Positions 11,045-23,582 of a DNA stretch of 64,000 bases are shown here, piece after piece. A program made the translations under genes and the position numbers. Source of the stretch: Canna indica (Eukaryota > Streptophyta > Magnoliopsida > Zingiberales > Cannaceae); contig CP136898.1 in assembly GCA_034359265.1 (NCBI GenBank), forward strand, positions 33,808,501 to 33,872,500, in the 5' to 3' direction. Each line of letters opens with the position of its first letter. Within the stretch, counting starts at the first letter, position 1. Below the pieces are notes generated by a model that saw nothing but the letters and a program-made list of their open reading frames with translations, made no database searches and was not told the DNA's origin.

Positions 11045-11906
11045 AACCGGAGTTACGTGAAATATGGCAATACTGTCTAGCCTAGGACAATAAACAATGG
11101 TGCTTTTGGGAGGCAACCAAAGTTTTAGACGTGCCTACGCCTTATTTCTTAGTCTTTACTTTTGCATAATTTTCTTTTCAATTTCTTTAAATTTGTTTTT
11201 ATTTTTCTTTTACTTCTGATTTTAATTTCTTCCAATTATCTTTTGGCAAAGGGTGAATTCGATACCAATGGTAGAGCTTTGAGAATTCTAAAAGAAAAAT
11301 GAGACAAAATTTAAAAGGCAGACTTGAAATTTTAGGCATGACCACGCCTAAAACCCAAGGCAGTAGCAAGCGGCCTCCACCCCTCCTCCAATGTTTAGGG
11401 AAGTTCTTGTTTTCCCAATCTGCTCTTATTTTGCTTTGAAATTATTTTGAATCACATTAGGGACAATGTGGATTTTAAGTGTCGGGAGGGGTCTGTTTTG
11501 CATGATACATGTTTTTGTTTAAATATGACTTTGTTAAAATCAACTTCTATGAGAATTGAACTTTTAAATGCTGAAATTTTGTAGCTAGCTGAAATTTTAT
11601 GGGAATCACAATTATGTTGCTAGCTACAATTTTTCTTTGGTATTTTCTATGTTGCACATTTTTTATAAGTCCTTTTGAAATCTTGTCCTAGATTTTTTTT
11701 CAGCTCATACATTTCAATTAATGTCTTGAAAGGTTCATTTATATCCTTGAACATCCCAATTTATTGTGTCTTGATGCCTTAACTAAATTACTATAGAGAG
11801 CTGACATGAGCAAGGCATTTCTCATCTCTCTACATGATGTATGACCATCTCTTGATGAACTCTCAGAATTTCAAGATGCAATAGACCTTAAAACAACCAT
11901 GTCTGC
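11045..11906 (+). other. Athila-like internal region lacking RT and integrase
   Basis: AT-rich sequence with no reverse transcriptase, RNase H or integrase motif on either strand. A GGACAATGTGGATTTTAAGT tract followed by GTCGGGAGGGG (about 11460-11490) resembles the conserved 3' non-coding block of Athila-type elements, so the pol domain seems to have been deleted between about 11100 and 11450. Confidence 0.6.
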
Positions 11907-12239
11907 TTACACTACTAGAATAATGGTTTTTAGCTACGGGCCTCACCGACAGCCGCCTGCACCGTCAGAAATATCCATGGCTCGCATACGATCGCCTACA
12001 ACCATCGCTCATAGACGATGGCGCGCACGGGGCGCGAAATGAAATAAGTTAGTAGCCACGACTTAGCGAGGGCCCACAGACCATCACTGATATAAATAAG
12101 TCATTAGCCATGGCTAACAACGGGCCGTCGCTGATATCGTAATTAACTACTCACGATTTACTGACGGCTGATGGGTCGTCGGTGAAAAGTCTTTTTATTT
12201 GCGTTCGCGCTCGTCCCCCTTCTTTCTCTCGCTCCCGAA

Positions 12240-15200
12240 TTCATCGTGGAGCTATAACGAACGAATTTCGAGTAGGCGTAACTTACTTCTTAAATTTTGC
12301 CTACTCGAATCAAAAATTCCTTAGTGGTGATAAAATCCGATGTCCGTGTCGGAAATGTTCGAACATAAGATTTTTGGATCAAAAAACTGTCACAATGCAT
12401 CTGTATACAAAAGGATTCACACCAAGATATTTTCTATAAAATTATCACGGGGAGTCACATCAAGTCGAGACGTCGAGCAATCCTGTTGTCCAAACTCATG
12501 ATGAATCTTCTTCTACTGGTGTTTCTTCTTCCAATCCACCTAATCCTTATAGAATAATGGTTTGGATAGTTTTGGAGGACAATTCCATTTAAATGATAAT
12601 ATTGAGTCAATTATTGAGATGGTAGTGCCACCAGATACTACGACAGTTGAAGAAACTAAAGAATAACCTGCGATACATATTGAATTGCCAAATAAGGAGG
12701 CTGCAAAATTTTATGAGATGTTGAAAGCTGTCGATGAACCTTTGTATGATAATTGTCCTAATTATACAAGATTTTCGGCAATGACGCAACTCCTGAACAT
12801 CAAGTCCTATTGTAATATCAGTGAGGTTACGTTTGATCGAATTGCAGGCTTTATCAATGGTATGCTACCTCCAAATAACAAGTTTGAGCCAACTTTTTAT
12901 AAGATAAAAAAGTTGATGAGGAAATTAGGGCTTGGGTACAAAAAGATACACGCATGCCCAAATAATTGCATTTTATATTATAAAGAAAATGCACAGTTAG
13001 AACATTGCTTGGTATGTGAACATCCTCGTTACAATGAGAAGAAATCAATTCGATAAAAAAATATCCCCTTTAAGGTGCTTCGGTATTTTTCACTAACACC
13101 GAGGCTTCAAAGGTTATTCATGTCAAAAAAGACTGCCCCCTATATGAGTTGGCATGCAAGAAGTCGTGACGATATAGTAATGATTCATCCATCCAACAGT
13201 GAAGCATGGAAACATTTGGATAGGTGTTATCCTTCATTTTCTAGGGATACTAGAAATATCAAGTTGGGATTGTGCATGGATGGTTTTAATCCGTTTGGGA
13301 ATTCGGCAACTCTGTATTCGGTATGGCCAGTGCTGTTAATAGTTTATAATTTACCGCCCTCAATGTGTATGAAAGATGAATTTATCTATTTCTCGATGAT
13401 TATTTCGGGTCCTAGGGGTCCTCCCAAAGAAATTGACGTATTTCTCCGACCCCTAATTGATGAACTGAAAATATTATGGGTTGAGGGAGTTGTCACTTAT
13501 GATTGTCACCGGAAGCAAAACTTTACTTTACGAGCTGCTATATTATGGATAATCAATGATTTCCCGGCCTATGACATGTTGTCTGGTTGGAGCACACATG
13601 GGCGACTCTCTTGCCCGTATTTCATGGAACACTCAAAATCCTTCAGTCTTGAGAATGGTCGGAAAATTTATTTCTTTGATTGTCATCGCCGGTTCCTACC
13701 GTCTAACCATCAGTATCGAAGGAATCGTGACAAATTTACCAAGGGTAGAGTCGAAAGAGATGAGCTACGACCGATGTTGTCTGGTGAACAGATGTTAGCA
13801 CATGTTCAATTGCTTCCAAATATTACTTTTGGTCGGAATGTAAGAATTTCAGGATTTGATCAAACACCTAACTGGGTGAAAAAAAGTATCTTTTGGGAAT
13901 TGTCGTATTGGAGTTCATTACTGATTCAGCATAATTTGGACGTCATGCACATTGAAAAGAGTGTGTTTGATAATATTTTTAACACTATGATGGATATTTT
14001 CGATAAAACTAAAGATAATGTGAAGGCCCGATATGATGTGAAAATACTTTGTAAGAGGCTTGAGTTAGAGTTGCAAGAGGTCAACGGACGACTTCACTAA
14101 TATTGTGCAAATGTACTCCAAGTCGAAGATATGTCAGTACTTGAAAATAATATTGTTAAAATCATATGCAAGCTGGAGCAATTTTTCCCTCCTACATTTT
14201 TTGACTCGATGGAGCATCTACCGATACACTTGACATACAAGGTACGAGTTGGTGGCCCCGTTCAATATCGGTGGATATACTCATTTGAAAGATACATGAA
14301 TCATCTGAAGAAAAAAGTAAAGAACACCGCGGCAGTTGAAGGTTCCATATCAGAAGCATATATAATTCAAAAAATTTCAACATTCTGCTTATTTTATTTT
14401 GAATCAACCATCAAGACAAGACTTAATCGTCTTCCACGGAACGACGACGGGGGAGCTCGACCATCAGATGGTTGTTTAAATATTTTTTGTTACCCCGGTC
14501 ATGCTTTGGGTTCTCGTCCGTCTCGATTCTTAAACGGCGAAGAGTACCATTTGGCCTACTTGTAAGTTTTACTAGACTGTCCAGAGATTGAGAAGTTCAT
14601 TAAAATATTTGACATTGAGATCGTGACAAAATACTCAATTTACAGCGATGAGGAATTAGAAAGATTATGAAATCGTGAGTTCCCTAATTGGTTTCAAGCT
14701 TACAGCATAGAACATAGAGGCGAAATAGATAACCAAATCTTTGAGTTTGCTAGCGGACCGGCATGACTTGTATAGTGTTATAATGGTTATTTTGTTAATG
14801 GATATAAATTTCACACACTTGAATATTCATCTACAAAAAAGACTATGAATGTCGGGGTCTGTGTCAAAGGGACAACGTATGCTGAATGTGATGTTGACTT
14901 TTACGGACTATTGGAAGAAGTCATAGAATTGCAATTTTTCGGATGTAAATCAGTTGCCCTTTTTAAATGTCATTGGTTCGATACAAGCGATAGGGGCATG
15001 AGGGTTCATCCAAAGTATAAACAGCTGGTCGAGGTCAATTACAAATCAAAATTGGCTTCAAATGAGCCATTTATATTGGCATCTCAAGCTAAACAAGTAT
15101 ATTATATGCAGTATCCGTCTTGAAAGAAAGATAGGGTAGATTGGCGTGTAGTCTGTAAGACTAAAGCCAGAGGAAAAATTGACCTGGTAGTTGGAGAGAA

Positions 15201-15290
15201 TGAGCCAGCAGATGACTTCTATCAAGAAGAAGATCCTTCCGAAGTTGAACGAGTTAGTCGAATACTCGAGGATGATACACAAAGTTAGTT
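12240..15290 (+). pseudogene. CACTA TNP2-type transposase, element 1
   Basis: Domains in order are: the transposase-associated N-terminal domain (RIHRGAI, CPCRKCSN, LYTKGFTPRYF; 12240-12440); a linker; the main TNP2 transposase domain (about 12685-14100) with LGYKKIHACPNNCILYYKEN, RDTRNIKLGLCMDGFNPFGN, IWWEL-type SIFWELSYWSS and HNLDVMHIEKSVFDNIFNT; the DUF4218-like domain (14131-14565); and the DUF4216-like domain (14845-15123 and on). The start codon is missing because the 5' deletion joins upstream sequence directly to RIHRGA. Stops interrupt it at several points (for example after 12437 and 13054). A deletion at about 14098 removes the segment represented by 22075-22335 in element 2. Confidence 0.88.
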
Positions 15291-15569
15291 CAATTGGAAA
15301 TAGAATACGTTGATGACGACGATAATGAAGTGGAGGAAGGACAGAATGATGATGAGGGAGAAGAAGAAGAATTTTAAGATTCCAATACAAAAGAATAAGA
15401 AGAAGAGTATTACACAGATGATGATAATGACGATGACGAATAATTATAAATGTGAAGTATATATTCAATTATTAAATATATCTATTAATCTATTATATAT
15501 AATCTAATTATATTAAATTTTTATAGCTATGGTTCGAGATATCAGTTCCCGAGGAGGCATTCCTCATAG

Positions 15570-15588
15570 CCCCCCCCCCCCCCCCCCC
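15570..15588 (+). repeat. Poly-C tract in exon 1 of the second CACTA gene
   Basis: Nineteen consecutive C residues encode part of the proline run. The homologous tract in element 2 (23623-23632 region) has nine, so the two exon-1 lengths (344 and 334 nt) differ by ten and the downstream frame differs. Confidence 0.85.
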
Positions 15589-16709
15589 GACGATTACCAC
15601 TCGCCCCACCTGTACCCATTGAACCTTCACCTACCACCACCATCCCCCCACCTCCGGCCACCATCCCCCCACCTCCAACCACCAACCCCCCACCTGATCC
15701 GTCCACCGTTCCCTCTGGCCACCATCCTGTCACCTCTGGCTACCATCCCTCTGCCACCCTCCGTAGATCCAGGACCATCGTCTTCGAGACATAGGCCACG
15801 AGGGTCTAACAGAATTCTCCCTCCGCCACCCGAGGGAGAACTGCACAGAGTAGTTAGTGTGCGCGGAAGACGGTAAGTATATGCATCAATTATTTCTTAT
15901 AGTTTATTTATAATTCAAAATATCATAATATGAATTTATATTTGGTGCAGATTTGAGCAGGAGGACGTCCCTCGCACGATAGCGGGGACGATCCAGAAGT
16001 TTATGCACGGGGCGTGGCCTACATGGTCTCACGTGCCCCGTGAGCATATAGATTTATTGTGGCGAGAGTTCACGATAAGTATATTTATTAAATTAATGTT
16101 AATGTTAAATATTGATCGGTAATAATAATTTTTTTTGCAGGCTCATTATACATGGCCGGAGGACCAGACCACTTTTGTTGAGGCTACATGGGAGTGTGTT
16201 GCCCGCGCTCGCTATAACGGGCTACTTTAGCAGGCCCGTCAGATCGTGATGAGACGACTAGGGGCTACACAGATAGGGCAAACTCGGGGACACGCCCCCG
16301 AGTGGATTCCTGGCCCTGTGTGGGACCAGCTCGTTGAGTGGTGGAACACGCCTGAGTGGCAGAACATCTCCCAGACTGCGTCGAGAAATCGCATGTCCAG
16401 GGGGGACGGCACGGGGGTACGCCATACTGGTGGCTCCATCTCTTTTGCGGTTCTTGAACGTCGTATGGTATGTATAATTTAATTATTTTTAATTAAATTA
16501 TATATTTAGTATAATGATACTAATGTATTTGTTTTCTAATGTAAGACATGCTTGGCGGAGGACAGCACCGTCCAACGCCCGTCGATGATGGAGGTGTTTG
16601 AGCGCACCCACCGTCGTCGACGAGGAGCGGGGGACTACGTTGATAGCAGAGCCTTGATCATAATGGTAAGTATTTATATATGTCTATTTGATTTACACAA
16701 TTTTTATTT

Positions 16710-16710
<1 letters not shown>

Positions 16711-16742
<32 letters not shown>

Positions 16743-16743
16743 T
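16711..16743. repeat. TA dinucleotide microsatellite
   Basis: An uninterrupted TA run lies in intron 4 of the second CACTA gene of element 1. The homologous intron of element 2 has only a short TA run. Confidence 0.9.
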
Positions 16744-17165
16744 TAAAACATAAACACGTGTAGGAAACTTACACGAGGACTGTGATCGAGTGTGGAGGCA
16801 CACCGAAGGAGTTCGATGCTGGAGCTTGCGTGGAGGCCGTAGGTGGCTAGGAGCACGATTGTGTTTATGGCTTTGCAGATAGTGGTCATGCACGCGCCGT
16901 GCTCGGGCCACTTGCGGCACCGACCCCTCCAACTCCGGGTGAGTGGCCCTCGACATCCCGAGCGCAGGACCAGAGCCGGATAGCGGCCTTGGAGTCAGAG
17001 CTCACCCGACAAAGACAAGCGATGGAGGAGCAGAGGCTGGCGATGGAGGAGCAGAGACAGACGAATGAAGAGTTGAGGAAGACGATGCAGAGCATGCATG
17101 CACTCCTCACTCAGATTGCGTCTCACTCTGGCCTTCTACCGATGATGTCGCAGCCGTCGTCCTCC

Positions 17166-17360
17166 TTAGGGATGGCAATATTACCCATTTAGATGATGTT
17201 GTTATCAAAATATTGTGTGTTTATCAAAATGAAGTTTTTTATCAAATTGTTTTGGGTACCCGTCAATACCCATAGGTATCCGTCCCACCTCGGGTAATTA
17301 AATGGGTATCCATTTTTTATACCCGCGGGGAATAAACGGGTAGCGGGTACCAACTCCAAG
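17166..17360. mobile_element. hAT-type MITE fragment inside CACTA element 1
   Basis: The TTAGGGATGGCAAT start is the characteristic end of a common plant hAT-type MITE, and the segment holds the usual GGGTACCCG / CGGGTAATTAAATGGGTATCC / ATACCCGCGGGG repeats. The mirror-image end (ATTGCCATCCCTA) is missing, so it is truncated. It replaces the last codons and stop of the host gene in CACTA element 1. Confidence 0.6.
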
Positions 17361-17715
17361 GCTGGTATCAGTGACAGCCTCCTACGTCACTAAGTCGTGG
17401 CTGAATGGCTGATGGCCTGGGCAGCACCAAATATCACGATTCTAATAGTATCACCGACGGCCCTGGGCCGTGGCTTATATGTTGGTATCAGTGACAGCCG
17501 CCTACAGCCGTCATTGATGTGTTTAAATCACGGACAGCGCCCACGACTGTCGCTGATGATTACTTGCGATGGCATCTCTCAGTCGTCACAACGTATCTGA
17601 GACACGCGCATTAGTGACGGATTTTTGCCACGACTGTTGTCGTCCATGATAGTTATCACTGACGGTTCAACCACGGCTTCAGCCGTCGGTGATGACGATA
17701 ATTCTAGTAGTGTTA

Positions 17716-18233
17716 GTTTTATTTTGCACAATAGGAATTTTACCTTGTTATGCCTTAAGTTTGAATTCAAAAAAAAGGGGGGGGAGAAGAAAAAGAGAAC
17801 ACCATTACTCTGCTGATTACTAAAGATCATGAGTAGAGCTAGTAACCACCTAAAATTGTGATAAACTAAGTAACCGGATACATGCATCACAATGTATGTC
17901 ATTGCGTCAAAAGGTTGTATGACATTCTATGCAAGAAACTGATTCAAATAAGTCAACTGAGTAACCGGGTGCATGCATCACCAATGTATGTCCTCACGTC
18001 AAAAGGTTGAGTAAACGATCTAGGAAAATCAAAAGGTGCTAAATCAATAAGTAAAGTCTCCTAGTTTTCGACTTATGGCATTGCTTGGTAGATGTTTCTT
18101 CTGTGCGATTATTCTTTTTGAAATTTACATGTGTGCTTAAAATTATTTAGCCTTTGCATCTTGTACCCTGAATGTGCATCTAGGTAGTTATGAATCTATG
18201 TGGAGTAATGAGATTTCATTGTGAAAAGTTAAC
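17716..18233 (+). other. Athila-like internal sequence between the CACTA elements
   Basis: This is the only retrotransposon sequence between the two DNA transposons. It contains an imperfect direct duplication with a period of about 90 bp (17870-17920 and 17960-18010), each copy holding GTAACCGG-ACATGCATCAC, AATGTATGTC and GTCAAAAGGTTG. No coding signal is seen. Confidence 0.7.
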
Positions 18234-19005
18234 TTACACTACTAGAATATACTATATCAACAACGGGGATCAGCGACGGCCGCCAGAGTCATCAGAATCA
18301 TTCACGGCTTTGCATCGGCCTCGATGGCCGTGGCTGATGTAACAAAATCAGCTGCGGCTCGCATACGGCCGACCAAAGCCGTCGCTCTTAGATCATGGCA
18401 CGCACGGCGCACGAAATAAAATGGGTTAGTAGCCACGGCTTAGCGGGGGCCCCGGAGCCGTTGGTGATGAGAGTAACTGGGTGCACAAAATAAAATAGGT
18501 TAGTAGCGACGGCTACGCTATGTCATCGGTGATATGAGTAAGTCATTAACCATAGCTGGTTGCGACCGTCGCTTACCATGAACGCAACGCAAATATAAAA
18601 TTACAGATACACGGTTTTCCGACGGGCGATGAGCCGTCGGTGAAAATCCTTTTTATTTGCGTTCGCGCTCGACCCTTCCTCTTTCTTCTTCTTCCTTCTC
18701 TGCTCGCCGTTGTCACCGCCGTCCATCGCTGCCGAGTTGCCACGGAGTCGCTGCCTTGTCGCCGCCGTCAATCGCCGCCGGTATGCTTCAATTCCTCTCC
18801 TCCATTAAATCCCTACACCGGTCGGCCTTGCCGCTTGCGCTGCCTCTCCGCGCGGCATCGACCCGGCGTCCATCTCCACGCAGGCCTCAACCAGGCCTGC
18901 ACCGCATTGGGGCCGATTACCATCGGCCCCAATGCCGACGAGCAGTAGCCGACAGTGATGCCGGCTACTGCTTGAGATTAGGGTATTATTACCCTAATCA
19001 AACTC

Positions 19006-19062
19006 TGATTAGGGTAATTAATCCCTAATCAAAGTTTGATTAGGGATTAATTACCCTAATCA
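19006..19062. repeat. Perfect 28-bp palindrome with 1-nt centre
   Basis: The left arm starts TGATTAGGGTAATTAATCCC at 19006 and ends at 19033; the right arm (19035-19062) is its exact reverse complement around a single G. A further partial arm pair (TTAGGGTA/TACCCTAA, 18978-18998) lies just upstream. It lies in the 5' region of CACTA element 2, before the transposase. Confidence 0.95.
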
Positions 19063-19198
19063 CAAATGATTAGTTTTTTTTAAAAAAAAATTATTGTTAA
19101 TTATTAGAAATTAATTGTTAATAATTAGAAATTAATGGTTAATTATTAGAATTTAATTGTTAATTAGGTTAAGTATTAGTTTAATATTAATTAATAGT

Positions 19199-19738
19199 CG
19201 CGCGGAATCGTCCACTGAGGACTTACGCCGGAATCGTCCACAGTGGACTCGCAGCGAAATCGACCACTATGGACTCGCGGTCAAATCGTCCATGGTGGAC
19301 TTATGCCAGAATCATCCACAACGAATGGACTCGTGCATGCCGAAATCATCCACAATGGATGGACTCATGCCGGAATCATCCACTTTGGACTCGGGCGGAA
19401 TCGTCCACTTTTGACTCATGCGGAATCGTCCACTTTGGACTCACGTGGAATCGTCCACTTTGGACTCGCGCGGAATCATCCACAATTGATGGACTCGTGC
19501 CGGAATCGTCCACTTTAGACTCGTGCAGAATCGTCCACTTTGGACTCGCACGGAATCGTCCACTTTAGACTCACGCGGAATCATCTACAATGGATGGAAT
19601 CGTGCCGAAATCATCCACTTTGGACTTGCACAGAATCATCCACTTTGGACTCGCACGGAATCTTCCATAATGGATGGACTCGTGCCGAAATCGTCCACTT
19701 TGGACTCGCGCGGAATCGTCCACTATGGACTCGCACCG
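19199..19738. repeat. 25-bp minisatellite with internal dyads in CACTA element 2
   Basis: About twenty units follow the consensus GGAATCGTCCACTTTGGACT plus CGCGC, with inserts of about 8 bp in some units (ATGGATGG). Every well-kept unit has the inverted repeat GTCCA-CTT-TGGAC. Open frames across it in three registers are by-products of a repeat without stops. Element 1 lacks this region altogether. Confidence 0.9.
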
Positions 19739-20187
19739 GCATCTATAAAGTTAGAAAAAAATCAAGACGAGTTGATACGTTTCACGTACGGTCGACGAGT
19801 CAAGTTTTAATTTTGCAAAACCTTAGATCCGTTCGGAGGTTGTATGTTCGTGTAAACGAAGTTAATGATCTTTTATACGACGTACAACCCTTGAATTGTG
19901 CCTAATTGGACAATTTGGGAGCATAGTTATTTATATTGCACTTAGTTTATTTTTTTTAGTCATTAACTTCATTTTTAAATTTTGGCTTGTATCTCCCTTG
20001 TTCTCCGATACGTGCCCAGATGATATGCGTATTCAGAGAACTATAGGGAGATGTTGCCAAAATTTAGAATGAAGTTAATGACAAAAAAAAATACTAAGTT
20101 CAATATCAATAACATGAATCCCGAATGGAATAAGACCATCCCACCTAAAGACATTACCTAAAGATATTGTAAACTTTTTGACAGAAC

Positions 20188-23100
20188 ATGTCGGGCGATC
20201 GAAGTTGGATGTACCGACGAATTCATCGTGGAGCTATAATGGACGAATTTCGAGTAGGCGTAACTTATTTCTTAAATTTCGCCTACTCGAATGAAAAATT
20301 CCTTAGTGGTGATAAAATCCGATGTCTGTGCCAAAAATGTTCGAACATAAAATTTTTGGACCGATAAACTGTCACATTGCATCTATATATAAAAGGATTC
20401 ACACCAAGATATTTTGTATGGAATTGTCACGGGGAGTCACGTCAAGTCGGGACGTCGAGTAATCCTGTTGTCCAAACTCATGGTGAATCTTCTTCTGCTA
20501 ATGTTTCTTCTTCCAATCCACCTAATCATTATAGAACAATGATTCTGGATAGTCTTGGACGACAATTCCATTTAAATGATAATATTGAGTCAGTTACTGA
20601 GACGGTAGTGCCACTAGATAGTACGACAGTTGAAGTCATTGAAGAACAACCTGAGATACAGATTGAATTGTCGAATAAGGAGGCTGCAGAATTTTACGAG
20701 ATGTTGAAAGCTGCCGATGAACCTTTGTATGAGAATTATCCTAATTATACAAGATTTTCGACAATGACACAACTCCTGAACATCAAGTCCGATTGTAATA
20801 TCAGCGGGGTTGCGTTTGATCAGATTGCAGGCTTTATCAGTGGTATGCTACCTCCAAATAACAAGTTTGAGCCAACCTTTTATAAGACAAAAAAGTTGAT
20901 GAGGAAATTAGGGCTTGGGTACGAAAAGATACACGCATGCCCAAATAACTGCATGTTATATTATAAAGAAAATGCACAGTTAGAACAATGTCCGGTATGT
21001 GAACATCCTCGTTACAAGGAGAAGAAATTAGTCCGACAAAAAAATACTCCCTTTAAGGTGCTTCGGTATTTTCCATTGACACCAAGGCTTCAAAGATTAT
21101 TCATGTCGAAAAAGACTACCCCCTATATGAGTTGGCATACAAGAAGTCGTGATGATACAGTAATGACTCATCCATCCGACAGTGAAGCATGCAAACATTT
21201 GGATAGGTGTTATCCATCATTTGCTGGGGAGACTAGAAATATCAGGTTGGGATTGTGCACAGATGATTTAAATCCGTTTGGTAATTCGGCAACTCCGTAT
21301 TCAGTATGGCCAGTGCTGTTAACAGTTTATAATTTGCCGCCCTCAATGTATATGAAAGATGAATTTATCTATCTTTCGATGATTATTCCGGGTCCAAGGG
21401 GTCCTTGCAAAGAAATTGACATATTTCTCCATCCCCTAATTGATGAACTCAAAACATTGTGGGCTGAGAGAGTTGTCACTTATGATTGTTACCGAAAGCA
21501 AAACTTCACTTTACGAGCTGCTATATTATGGACAATCAATGATTTCCCGGCCTACGGCATGTTGTCTGGTTGGAGCACGCATGGTCGACTCTCTTGACCG
21601 TATTGCATGGAACACTCAAAATCCTTCAGTCTTGAGAATGGTCAGAAAATTTCCTTATTTGATTGTCATCGCCGGTTCCTACCGTCTAATCATCAATATC
21701 GAAGGAATCGTGACAAATTTATCAAAGGTAGAGTCGAAAGAGATGAGCCACCACCGATGTTGTTTGGTGAACAGATGTTAGCACGTGTTCAATTGCTTCC
21801 AGATATTACTTTTGGTCGAAATGTAAGAATCTCAAGCTTTGGTCAAACACATAACTGGGTGAAGAAAAGTATCTTTTGGGAATTGCCGTATTGGAGTTCA
21901 TTATAGATTCGGCACAATTTGGACATCGTGCACATTGAAAAAAATGTGTTTGATAATATTTTTAATACAGTGATGGATATTTTCGACAAAACTAAAGATA
22001 ATGTGAAGGCCCGACATGATGTAAAAATACTTTGTAAGAGGCCTGAGTTAGAGTTGCAAGAGGTCAACGGACGATTTCATAAGCCAAGGGCGTCGTATGT
22101 GTTAAATAAACAACAGATGAAAGATGTGTATCAATGGATCAAAGAACTCAAATTACCCGATGGATATGCCTCAAACTTATCTCGATGTGTAAACGTCGAT
22201 GAATGCAAAATATTGGGGATGAAGAGCCACGATTGTCATGTATTCATGTAGAGATTGCTTCCGGTTGCATTTCGAGATCATCTACATGATAAGATTTGGG
22301 GTCCGTTGACAGAGTTAAGTATGTTTTTCAGAAATATTTGTGCAAATGTACTTCGAGTCGAAGATATAACAGCACTTGAAAATAATATTGTTGAAATCAT
22401 ATGCAAGTTGGAGCAGTTTTCCCCTCCTGCATTTTTTGACTCGATGGAGCATCTACCGATACATTTGGCATACGAGGCATGAGCTGGTGGCACCGTTCAA
22501 TATCGGTGGATGTACTTATTTGAAAGATACATGAATCGTCTAAAAAAAAGTAAACAACACCGCCGCAGTTGAAGGTTCCATATCAGAAGCATATATAATT
22601 CAAGAAATTTCAACTTTCTACTCATTTTATTTTGAATCAACCATCAAGACAAGACTTAATCATCTTCCATGGAACGACGACGGGGGAGCTTAACCATCAG
22701 ACGGGGGAGCTGGACCATCAGATGGTTGTTTAAATATCTTTTGTTACCCCGGTCGTGCTTTGGGTTCTCGTTCGTCTCGATTCTTAAATGATGAAGAGTA
22801 CCATTTTGCCTACTTTTACGTTTTACTAAACTGTCCAGAGATTGAGAAGTTTATTGAAATATTTGACATTGAGATGGTGATAAGATACTCAATTTACAAC
22901 GATGAGGAATTAGAAAAATTACGGAATAATGAGTTCCCTAATTGGTTTCAAGCTTACAGCACAGAACACAGAGGCGAAATAGATAACCAAATCTTTGAGT
23001 TTGCTAGCGGACCGGCATGACTTGTAAAGTGTTATAATGGTTATTTTGTCAATGGATATAAATTTCACACATTTGAATATTCATCTACAAAAAAGACTAT

Positions 23101-23359
23101 GAATGCCGGGGTCTGCGTCAAAGGGACAACATATGCTAAATGTGATGTTGACTTTTACGGACTATTGGAAGAAGTCATTGAATTACAATTTTTCGAATGT
23201 AAATCAGTTGCCCTTTTTAAATGTCATTGATTCGATACAAGCGATAGGGGCATGAGAGTTCATCCAAAGTATAAACAGCTAGTCGAGGTCAATTATAAAT
23301 CAAAATTGGCTTCAAATGAGCCATTTATGTTGGCATCTCAAGCTGAACAAGTATATTGC
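20188..23359 (+). pseudogene. CACTA TNP2-type transposase, element 2
   Basis: The start is supported by MSGDRSWMYRRIHRGAIMDE at 20188, the usual transposase-associated domain start. After one stop near 20365 a 406-residue open stretch (20377-21597) covers the linker and most of the TNP2 domain, including LGYEKIHACPNNCMLYYKEN and GETRNIRLGLCTDDLNPFGN. Continuations cover SIFWELPYWSS, a segment with LKLPDGYASNLSRCVN (deleted in element 1), DUF4218-like (22330-22700) and DUF4216-like (23101-23359). Stops include TGA at 21596, TAG at 21904, TAG near 22249 and TGA near 22481. A 23-bp duplication (GGGGGAGCT-ACCATCAGA) at about 22680-22725 shifts the frame. The protein is dead. Confidence 0.9.
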
Positions 23360-23582
23360 TAGTCGACGATAATGAAGTTGAGGAAGGACAGAATGATGAT
23401 GAGGGAGAAGAAGAAGAATTTCAAGATTCCAATACAGAAGAATAAGAAGAAGAGTATTACACGGATGATGATAATGACGATGACGATGATGAATAATTAT
23501 AAATGTGAAGTATAATATTCAATTATTAAATATATATATTAATCTATTATATATAATCTAATTATATTAAATTTTTACAGCT

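Larger units (their letters stand above)
15529..17165 (+). pseudogene. CACTA second gene (Ptta/En/Spm-type protein), five exons, element 1
   Basis: Exons by splice signals and comparison with element 2 are 15529-15872, 15951-16074, 16141-16467, 16546-16665 and 16764 to about 17165. The product starts with a proline-rich region, then FEQEDVPRTIAGTIQKFMHG, a domain with TWPEDQTTFVEATWECVARA, RGAGDYVDSRAL, and ends in a Q/E/R-rich coiled coil. This is the layout of the plant Ptta/En/Spm accessory protein (TNPA-like function inferred). Damage includes TAG in exon 3 (CAG in exon copy B of element 2), TAG in exon 5 where TGG is expected, and an exon-2 donor changed from GT to AT at 16075. The 3' end is cut by a MITE-like insertion. 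Confidence 0.8.
11910..17712 (+). mobile_element. CACTA (En/Spm) element 1
   Basis: It starts CACTACTAGAATAATGG at 11910 and ends ATAATTCTAGTAGTG at 17712, an inverted repeat of about 12-13 bp, with the 3-bp duplication TTA on both sides (11907-11909 and 17713-17715). Subterminal regions carry repeated GCCGTCGGTGAT/ATCAGCGACGG-like motifs in both orientations, the expected binding sites of the accessory transposition protein. It contains a decayed TNP2-type transposase and a second intron-containing gene. Against element 2 it lacks about 1.5 kb of the 5' region and about 260 bp of the transposase. Confidence 0.95.

Noticed and set aside
15542..15733. Minus-strand glycine-rich open frame in the CACTA element
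   Set aside because: Antisense of the proline-rich exon 1 of the second CACTA gene.
19157..19905. Overlapping 85-121 residue open frames
   Set aside because: Translations of the 25-bp minisatellite in different registers; period and frame explain the openness.
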